Below are positions 33,374 through 38,700 of a DNA stretch of 38,700 bases, one piece after another. The stretch's first letter is position 1, and every line of letters begins with the position of its first letter. The stretch lies in contig ONKB01000009.1 of NCBI GenBank assembly GCA_900318305.1, positions 1 through 38,700 on the forward strand, written 5' to 3'. The stretch is from an uncultured Prevotellaceae bacterium (GTDB lineage: Bacteria; Bacteroidota; Bacteroidia; Bacteroidales; Bacteroidaceae). The notes beneath the pieces are model-generated. The model was not told the DNA's origin, did no database searches, and worked only from the letters and a program-made list of their open reading frames with translations. Made by a program: the position numbers and the translations under genes.

Positions 33374-34212
33374 TGAAAATAATGAGATTTTTTATAAAGG
33401 GTCTGATACTGCTATCGTTATTGCTGGTGTTTTCTTGCGGAACGACGAGAAAATTGAAAAAGGATGATTCACAAGCGGTTTCTTCTGCTGTTGTGGACTA
33501 TGGCAGGAAAGTGATGAAGAATGTACAGACTGAGCAGTCGGTAACAGCCAAGGTCCGGGTGAAAGCTATGGCTGACGGCAAGGACGTAACTGTGAATGGT
33601 AGTTTGCGGATGATGCGCGACGATGTTATCCAGCTTTCTTTAAGTATGCTCGGCTTTGAACTGGGCAGAATGGAATTCTTGAGAGATGAGGTGTTGATTA
33701 TTGACAGATTTCATAAGCAATATGTCAGGGTACCTTATAGTGATGTGGATTTCCTGAATAAAACGAATATAGATTTCAATGCTCTACAGGCGATATTTTG
33801 GGGAGAATTGTTTATACCCGGGATGAGTGATGTTGTAAGCCAGCTGAATAGATTCTCCATGTCTTCCTCTGGTGAACATACTCTGTTGACCCTCAAAGAT
33901 GAACCACGGTTGGAGTATGATTTTCTAGTTAATACGGCAACAGCTTTGTTGGACCGTACAATGATATCACCTAAAGATTTGACCCAGACAGGAGAGTTTG
34001 TGTGTAGATATTCAGATTACACAAAACTCAGCGGGAAGCAGTTCCCAAAAGAGATTGAGTTGAATTTTACAGGAGAAGGTACGAAGATGCAATTAATTCT
34101 CTCATTGAGCGATTTAAACAATAAGACAGGCTGGCCGACAAGGACGGAGGTGAGTTCAAAATATAAGCAAGTGGATGCTAAAGGTATTTTGCGTAAATTG
34201 ATTGCCCAATAG
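33373..34212 (+). CDS. DUF4292 lipoprotein, possibly LolB-like
   Basis: 279 residues. The lipobox ends at Cys22 (LLVFSC), followed by GTTRKLKK. The body matches the DUF4292 family. Its pattern of a beta-rich half-barrel with LSMLGFELGRMEFLRDEVLIID and YVRVPYSDVDFL recalls the lipid-binding LolA/LolB fold, where similar strands and a short helix surround a hydrophobic pocket. That likeness is my inference and not a recognised assignment. The gene overlaps the TPR gene by 1 nt and is followed after 13 nt by the EnvC-like gene, so the three are probably translated as a unit. Likely location: inner leaflet of the outer membrane. Confidence 0.8.
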   Translation: MKIMRFFIKGLILLSLLLVFSCGTTRKLKKDDSQAVSSAVVDYGRKVMKNVQTEQSVTAKVRVKAMADGKDVTVNGSLRMMRDDVIQLSLSMLGFELGRMEFLRDEVLIIDRFHKQYVRVPYSDVDFLNKTNIDFNALQAIFWGELFIPGMSDVVSQLNRFSMSSSGEHTLLTLKDEPRLEYDFLVNTATALLDRTMISPKDLTQTGEFVCRYSDYTKLSGKQFPKEIELNFTGEGTKMQLILSLSDLNNKTGWPTRTEVSSKYKQVDAKGILRKLIAQ

Positions 34213-34225
34213 TATTTGAGACGGT

Positions 34226-35686
34226 ATGAAAAGGATTGTCTTGATTTTGATTTCCTGTATGGTGCTTGTATCTACAACCACGGCACAACAGACGAAGAAA
34301 ACTTCGGCGAAAACGAAGACCTCAACGACATTGAGGAAGTCATCGGTGACTTCGCGGAAAACGGTGTCAAACAAAAAGACAAGCGCCAAGAAGTCAACAC
34401 AAACAAAAAAGATCGCCAAGCCTAAAGAAACAATATCGTCGCTTACGAACCGCCGCAATACTGTGAAAAAAGAACTGGATAGAAATCAAGCAAATCTGGC
34501 AAAAACAAACAGAGACGTAAAACGTCAGTTATCAGACCTGGCTGTACTTAACGGGAAAATAGACAAACAACAGAGATATATAGGCGAGATTCAGGACCAG
34601 CTGGATTCCTTGAGCTCTCAGATAATTACCCAGACAAGAGAGTATGATAAGCTGTCTAGACAGTTGGAGGAAAGACGGCAGAAATTCCGCAAGTCTATGC
34701 TGTATCTCTTTAAAAACAATAATCAGGAGAATAAATTGCTGTTTATTTTATCGGCAGATAATTTCTCACAGATGTTCAGGAGGTATAGGCTGGTGAAAGA
34801 ATATGGTAAATACCAACAGAAACAAGGGGAACTGATAAAGAGGAAACAGAAGCAGGTGAATGAAATCAAGTTTCAGTTGCAGAAGACGAAAGACAGTAAG
34901 GACCAGATGTTGAGTGTCCAGAAAATTGAGCATGAGAAACTTTCCCAGCAACAGGATGAGCGTCAGAAGAAGGTTAATTCTCTTCAGAAGAAGCAGCGGG
35001 AGATACGCAATGTCATAGAGGCGAACAAGAAGGAGATGGCGGCCTTGGATGCCAAGATAGACTATTATGTGAAATTGGCGATAGAGCAAGAGCGAAAACG
35101 ACGTGAAGCTGAGGAGCGTGCACGAAAGGAGGCAGAACGGAAGGCGGCATTGGCCTCTGCGTCGCCATCAGGTACTGGTTCTGCGAAAAACAATACATCC
35201 TCAAAGAGCCGTGTGGCAAAGACGGAACCAGAACCGATGCCTCAGTGGCGCAGTAATACAAAAGAATACACTCTTTCGCAGAATTTCTCTTCTAATAAAG
35301 GAAGACTGCCGATGCCAATTACCGGTAGTTATGTGATTTCTGCTCATTATGGCAATTACTCAATGAGTGGTATGAAAGGAGTACAGCTTAATAATAAGGG
35401 GATAAATATTACAGGTCAGCCAGGTGCAAAGGCGCGTTGTATCTTTCCTGGTGAAGTCAGCGCGGTGTTTTCTTTGGGTGGGCTTGTCAATGTTCTGGTA
35501 CGCCACGGAAGTTATATTTCTGTATATTGTAACCTCTCATCTGCCACGGTAACACACGGACAACATGTGGATGCCCGTGCCATCCTGGGTTCTGTTGCGC
35601 GTGATGCGTCAGGAAGGTGTACCCTTCATTTCCAGTTAAGAAAAGAGACTGCTACCTTGAACCCCGAGTCTTGGCTGGCGAGATAA
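34226..35686 (+). CDS. EnvC-like murein hydrolase activator with degenerate LytM domain
   Basis: 486 residues. A signal peptide (about 1-20, ending TTAQ) is followed by a Lys/Thr/Ser-rich linker and a long coiled coil (~60-310: repeated Lys, Gln, Glu, Arg). A LytM/M23 domain fills ~365-486. The zinc ligands of active M23 peptidases are lost: the HxGxD-type motif reads NNKGINI, and the HxH motif reads TLHFQL with Thr in the first position. This combination is that of EnvC, which does not cut peptidoglycan but activates amidases at the septum. The gene ends a tight operon with the TPR and DUF4292 genes. A gap of 69 nt follows before prfB. Confidence 0.88.
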   Translation: MKRIVLILISCMVLVSTTTAQQTKKTSAKTKTSTTLRKSSVTSRKTVSNKKTSAKKSTQTKKIAKPKETISSLTNRRNTVKKELDRNQANLAKTNRDVKRQLSDLAVLNGKIDKQQRYIGEIQDQLDSLSSQIITQTREYDKLSRQLEERRQKFRKSMLYLFKNNNQENKLLFILSADNFSQMFRRYRLVKEYGKYQQKQGELIKRKQKQVNEIKFQLQKTKDSKDQMLSVQKIEHEKLSQQQDERQKKVNSLQKKQREIRNVIEANKKEMAALDAKIDYYVKLAIEQERKRREAEERARKEAERKAALASASPSGTGSAKNNTSSKSRVAKTEPEPMPQWRSNTKEYTLSQNFSSNKGRLPMPITGSYVISAHYGNYSMSGMKGVQLNNKGINITGQPGAKARCIFPGEVSAVFSLGGLVNVLVRHGSYISVYCNLSSATVTHGQHVDARAILGSVARDASGRCTLHFQLRKETATLNPESWLAR

Positions 35687-35755
35687 GATATATTGGCAAA
35701 AAGACTTGTTGGAAAGAAAAAATGACTAATTTTACAATAGGATTCAGACAATGTA

Positions 35756-36877
35756 ATGATAACAGCAGACCAATTAAAGGAATTGACTGACCGGGTTGAA
35801 AAACTCAATCAGTATCTGAATATAGAAGATAAAAAAATGCAACTGAGAGAGGAGGAAATCCGAACTCAGACGCCTGATTTTTGGGATAATCCAAAAGCTG
35901 CGGAGGAACAAATGAGAAAAGTTAAGGATCTGCAGAAATGGATAAGTGGCTATAATGAGATTAAATCAATGGCGGACGAAACTTCTCTAGCGTTTGAGTA
36001 TTACAAAGAGGAACTTGTCACAGAGGGGGAAGTTGACCAGAATTATGCCAAGACCATAGAAGCTTTGGAAAAGATAGAACTCAAGAACATGCTTCAGGAG
36101 GAAGAAGATGTAATGGATTGTGTCTTGAAGATTAATTCAGGCGCAGGTGGAACAGAAAGTCAGGATTGGGCTTCTATGTTAATGAGGATGTATCTTCGCT
36201 ATGCTGAGGATCATGGGTACAAGACACGTATCAGTAATTTTCAGGATGGTGATGAGGCAGGCATTAAGACGGTGACAATAGAGATAGAGGGAGATTGCGC
36301 CTATGGCTATCTTAAATCTGAAAGTGGTGTACACCGTCTGGTCCGTGTTTCTCCATTTAATGCACAAGGGAAACGTATGACTTCTTTTGCCAGTGTCTTT
36401 ATTACGCCTTTGGTTGACGATACTATTGAAGTGGAGGTTGACCCCTCGAAGATAAGCTGGGATACTTTCCGCAGTTCAGGTGCTGGTGGCCAGAATGTAA
36501 ACAAGGTGGAAACAGGAGTTAGGCTACGTTATCAATATGTAGATCCTGAGACAGGAGAAGAAGAGGAAATCCTGATAGAAAATACAGAAAGTCGCAAACA
36601 GTTGGAAAATAGGGAAAATGCGATGCGTTTACTGCGATCCCAGTTATATGACCGTGAGTTGCAACGCCGTAAGGCTAAACAGGCAGAGATTGAGGCGGGA
36701 AAGAAAAAGATAGAATGGGGAAGCCAGATAAGAAGCTATGTTTTTGACGACCGCAGGGTGAAAGACCATCGCACCGGTTACCAGACCAGTGATGTGAATG
36801 GCGTAATGGACGGGAAACTGGACGGGTTTATCAAGGCTTATCTGATGGAATTTGGAAGTGTAAAACATAACAATTAA
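35756..36877 (+). CDS. prfB: Peptide chain release factor 2, without programmed frameshift
   Basis: 373 residues in one continuous frame. The stop-codon recognition motif SPF is at 199-201 (RLVRVSPF) and the catalytic GGQ at 244-246 (SSGAGGQNVNK). RF2 reads UAA and UGA stop codons. In most bacteria prfB has an in-frame UGA near codon 26 that needs a +1 frameshift. Here the equivalent place reads NQYLNIEDKK, coded CAG TAT CTG AAT ATA, with no stop, so that autoregulation is absent. A weak promoter-like TAATTTTA lies at 35727-35734 with TTG at 35706-35708, one base off the -7 consensus. Confidence 0.95.
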   Translation: MITADQLKELTDRVEKLNQYLNIEDKKMQLREEEIRTQTPDFWDNPKAAEEQMRKVKDLQKWISGYNEIKSMADETSLAFEYYKEELVTEGEVDQNYAKTIEALEKIELKNMLQEEEDVMDCVLKINSGAGGTESQDWASMLMRMYLRYAEDHGYKTRISNFQDGDEAGIKTVTIEIEGDCAYGYLKSESGVHRLVRVSPFNAQGKRMTSFASVFITPLVDDTIEVEVDPSKISWDTFRSSGAGGQNVNKVETGVRLRYQYVDPETGEEEEILIENTESRKQLENRENAMRLLRSQLYDRELQRRKAKQAEIEAGKKKIEWGSQIRSYVFDDRRVKDHRTGYQTSDVNGVMDGKLDGFIKAYLMEFGSVKHNN

Positions 36878-36896
36878 TTTAATTAAAGAATAGACT

Positions 36897-37037
36897 ATGA
36901 GTGAAAAAAGTAGGATTCGTATAAAAAAATACGAAGAAAAGCAAAAGAAGCAGGCAAACAGGATAATAGAAGGTATATTTATTTCCTTGATAGTTATTAC
37001 TATTGCTTTCCTGATTGTCTTTGCAATGAATTCATAA
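36897..37037 (+). CDS. Small single-span membrane protein, 46 residues
   Basis: An ATG at 36897 opens a 46-codon frame ending in TAA at 37035-37037, immediately before the ATG of the CYTH gene at 37038. The N-terminal half is strongly basic (MSEKSRIRIKKYEEKQKK, then QANR). The C-terminal half is one hydrophobic helix (GIFISLIVITIAFLIVFAM). The topology suggests the N-terminus in the cytoplasm by the positive-inside rule. It starts 19 nt after prfB and has no recognisable family. The abutting stop and start suggest translational coupling with the CYTH gene. I take it as real because of its position, spacing and clean helix, but I have no homology evidence. Confidence 0.65.
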   Translation: MSEKSRIRIKKYEEKQKKQANRIIEGIFISLIVITIAFLIVFAMNS

Positions 37038-37505
37038 ATGGGAGTCGAGATAGAGCGAAAATTCTTGGTCAGCGGAGAATTCAAGTCAAAAGCTGAAAGT
37101 TGCAGTCATATACTTCAGGGTTATATCTGTGCTGATGCTAAGAAATCGGTAAGAATTCGCATCCGTGACGATAAGGCTTATGTCACTATTAAAGGTCCTG
37201 CTGCGGCTGACGGTCTTTCCCGGTTTGAATGGGAAACAGAAGTAGATGTGGCAGAGGCAGAGCAGATGATTGGCTTGTGTGAGCCAGGGATGATAGACAA
37301 GAATAGGTATCTTGTACCATATGAGGGACATTTATTTGAAGTGGATGAGTTCTACGGAGATAATGCTGGTCTGGTTATCTGTGAGGTCGAGCTAAAGTCG
37401 CCTGAAGAAAAGGTGGTCTTGCCTCCTTTCTTGGGTAAGGAAGTGACGGGAGATAAGCGTTATTATAATTCCCATTTGAGAGAACATCCTTATACACGAT
37501 GGTAA
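37038..37505 (+). CDS. CYTH domain protein (triphosphate tunnel metalloenzyme)
   Basis: 155 residues. The N-terminal ExExK signature is EIERKFLV (Glu4, Glu6, Lys8). Acidic and basic tunnel residues follow in KKSVRIRIRDDKAYVTIKGP, WETEVDV and LFEVDEF, then VICEVELKSPEE near the C-terminus. This is the short bacterial CYTH form. Known members hydrolyse triphosphate or, less often, make cAMP; triphosphatase is likelier here. It is worth noting that Dgt, encoded 6 kb away, releases triphosphate, though a link is speculative. The stop codon lies inside a 20-bp inverted repeat that acts as terminator. Confidence 0.88.
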   Translation: MGVEIERKFLVSGEFKSKAESCSHILQGYICADAKKSVRIRIRDDKAYVTIKGPAAADGLSRFEWETEVDVAEAEQMIGLCEPGMIDKNRYLVPYEGHLFEVDEFYGDNAGLVICEVELKSPEEKVVLPPFLGKEVTGDKRYYNSHLREHPYTRW

Positions 37506-37547
37506 ATAAAAAGAAAGCTGACTTTTTGTCAGCTTTCTTTTTATTTA
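37503..37547. terminator. Bidirectional terminator between the CYTH gene and asd
   Basis: A 20-nt arm at 37503-37522 and its perfect complement at 37528-37547 flank a TTTTT loop. The core is AAAGCTGAC/GTCAGCTTT, with A-rich and T-rich outer parts that give a U-tract in both directions. The left arm begins with the TAA stop of the CYTH gene, and the right arm ends 4 nt before the asd stop. Confidence 0.9.
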
Positions 37548-37550
37548 TTG

Positions 37551-38558
37551 TTATATGTTGTTTTCCTTAATGAGGTATTCGGCTATCTGAACGGCGTTCA
37601 GAGCTGCGCCTTTTCTGATTTGGTCGCCTACTGCCCATAGTGTGATGCCGTTATCGTTGGCTAAGTCTTTTCGGATTCGTCCGACAAAGACATCATCTTT
37701 GTCGGCGACAAAGAGAGGCATAGGATAAATGCCATTTTGAGGGTCATCTTGAACCTGTACACCTTTACCATTGGATAGGGCCTTGCGGACTTCTTCAACA
37801 GAGAGGGGCCTTTCTGTCTCAACCCAAATGCTCTCTGAGTGGGAGCGCAGAGAGGGGACTCGAACGCATGTGGCACTGGTGCGGACATCGCTATGCATGA
37901 TTTTCTGTGTCTCATTAAACATTTTCATTTCCTCTTTGGTGTAGTCATTCTCGGTGAAGACGTCTATTTGAGGAATCATGTTCATTGCTAATTGATAAGG
38001 AAATTTCTTTACTGTGACGGGTTTGTTGTCAAGGACTTCCCTGTATTGCTGTTGTAATTCTGCCATAGCAACGGCTCCAGCACCACTTGCGGCCTGGTAT
38101 GTGGAGACATGTATACGTCTGATGTGGCTTAACTTTTCAATTTCGACAAGGGCAACCAGCATGATAATCGTTGTGCAGTTTGGATTGGCAATAATACCAC
38201 GAGGACGGTTCAAGGCATCTTGAGGATTACATTCTGGAACGACAAGGGGCACATCAGTATCCATGCGGAAAGCACTGGAGTTGTCAATCATAACTGTACC
38301 AAATCTGGTGATGTCATCAGCATATTCTTTAGATGTGCCTGCTCCGGCAGATGTGAATGCGATATCAATATTTTTGAAATCGTCATTGTGCTGAAGTAGC
38401 TTGACGGTATACTCTTTTCCTTTGAACGTATATGTTTTTCCGGCGCTTCTCTGTGAACCGAAAAGATAAAGATTGTCAATAGGAAAATTGCGTTCTGCAA
38501 GGATACGTAAAAACTCTTGTCCAACAGCACCGCTGGCACCTACAATAGCTATATTCAT
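37551..38558 (-). CDS. asd: Aspartate-semialdehyde dehydrogenase
   Basis: 335 residues. The NADP-binding loop is GASGAVG (7-13). The catalytic Cys128 lies in NPNCTTI, and the active-site His240 is in [11 protein letters not shown]. Asn125 and Asn127 flank the nucleophile as in the family. Reaction: reduction of aspartyl phosphate to aspartate semialdehyde, the branch point to lysine, threonine, methionine and diaminopimelate. The last feeds peptidoglycan. It stands alone on the minus strand, convergent with the CYTH gene and divergent from a gene outside the window. A -7 box lies at 38597-38590. Confidence 0.95.
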   Translation of the reverse strand: MNIAIVGASGAVGQEFLRILAERNFPIDNLYLFGSQRSAGKTYTFKGKEYTVKLLQHNDDFKNIDIAFTSAGAGTSKEYADDITRFGTVMIDNSSAFRMDTDVPLVVPECNPQDALNRPRGIIANPNCTTIIMLVALVEIEKLSHIRRIHVSTYQAASGAGAVAMAELQQQYREVLDNKPVTVKKFPYQLAMNMIPQIDVFTENDYTKEEMKMFNETQKIMHSDVRTSATCVRVPSLRSHSESIWVETERPLSVEEVRKALSNGKGVQVQDDPQNGIYPMPLFVADKDDVFVGRIRKDLANDNGITLWAVGDQIRKGAALNAVQIAEYLIKENNI

Positions 38559-38589
38559 TTGTTTTATAAATAGAGGGTTAATTTCACTG

Positions 38590-38597
38590 CAAAATTA
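38590..38597 (-). promoter_or_regulatory. -7 box of asd
   Basis: Minus-strand TAATTTTG, 31 nt before the ATG at 38558. It matches TAnnTTTG, without a clear -33 element. Confidence 0.5.
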
Positions 38598-38636
38598 GAA
38601 CATTCTATGAATATGGTGGTAATTTGAAATGAAAAA

Positions 38637-38666
38637 TTGTAATATGAAAAATAATGGATAACTTTG
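38637..38666 (+). promoter_or_regulatory. Promoter facing out of the window
   Basis: TTG at 38637-38639 and TAACTTTG at 38659-38666 with a 19-nt spacer, a good Bacteroidota promoter. No start codon with an open frame follows within the last 34 nt, so its gene begins beyond the window. Confidence 0.6.
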
Positions 38667-38700
38667 CATAATGTGATAAATAGTCGTAGTTATATTTAAA

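Noticed and set aside
35756-35860. Programmed frameshift in prfB
   Set aside because: Looked for CTT TGA near codon 26; the frame is continuous and aligns with RF2 from the start.
1-38700. tRNA, rRNA, CRISPR, insertion sequence or prophage content
   Set aside because: No tRNA-like cloverleaf, regular repeat-spacer pattern, transposase or phage gene was seen on either strand by eye. A covariance-model scan would be needed to exclude small RNAs.

Overview
The window comes from a Bacteroidota genome, most likely Bacteroidales and probably Prevotellaceae. The reasons are the recurrent TAnnTTTG -7 promoter boxes with almost no Shine-Dalgarno sequences, Cys-lipobox lipoproteins, TonB-receptor-like barrels with an N-terminal carboxypeptidase-regulatory domain, a PorE-type lipoprotein (type IX secretion), a lipoprotein TamA homologue (TamL type), a DUF4886 SGNH protein, and a BspA-like surface protein. 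It looks like chromosomal core sequence. I see no rRNA, tRNA, CRISPR array, prophage or insertion sequence.

Layout. (1) 1-1223 (-): 5' part of a secreted, modular, repeat-containing surface protein, cut by the window edge and followed by a ~400 bp non-coding gap. (2) 1620-8670 (-): tamB and an overlapping tamL-like gene, an outer-membrane assembly module. (3) 8766-13712 (+): lone FecE-type ABC ATPase, topB, and a PorE-like lipoprotein, closely spaced. (4) 13738-14616 (-): EamA/DMT exporter. (5) 14723-16287 (+): split chromate transporter pair and a DUF1232/YkvA protein. (6) 16362-19481 (+): large outer-membrane beta-barrel protein. (7) 19695-21245 (-): POT peptide transporter. (8) 21367-23287 (+): two acyltransferases resembling the glycine-lipid enzymes GlsA and GlsB. 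(9) 23348-28075 (+): murF, a DUF4886 SGNH protein, and an ABC ATPase-permease pair of NatAB type. (10) 28199-31050 (-): organophosphate antiporter and dgt. (11) 31171-37505 (+): dut, TPR protein, DUF4292 lipoprotein, EnvC-like protein, prfB, a 46-residue membrane peptide, and a CYTH protein. (12) 37551-38558 (-): asd, then a promoter pointing out of the window.

Most genes serve the envelope: outer-membrane protein assembly (TamB/TamL), T9SS anchoring (PorE-like), membrane lipids (GlsA/GlsB-like), peptidoglycan synthesis and remodelling (MurF, EnvC-like; Asd feeds diaminopimelate), and transport. The rest are nucleotide-pool, replication and translation housekeeping (dgt, dut, topB, prfB). Convergent gene pairs are mostly separated by strong hairpins, and most divergent pairs carry back-to-back TAnnTTTG promoters.

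I found no clear new defence, mobile or RNA system. The most promising under-described items are the TPR-DUF4292-EnvC operon (possible LolB-like lipoprotein), the tiny membrane protein between prfB and the CYTH gene, the Asn/Arg-rich tail on the large barrel protein, the near-leaderless orphan ABC ATPase, and prfB without its usual programmed frameshift.
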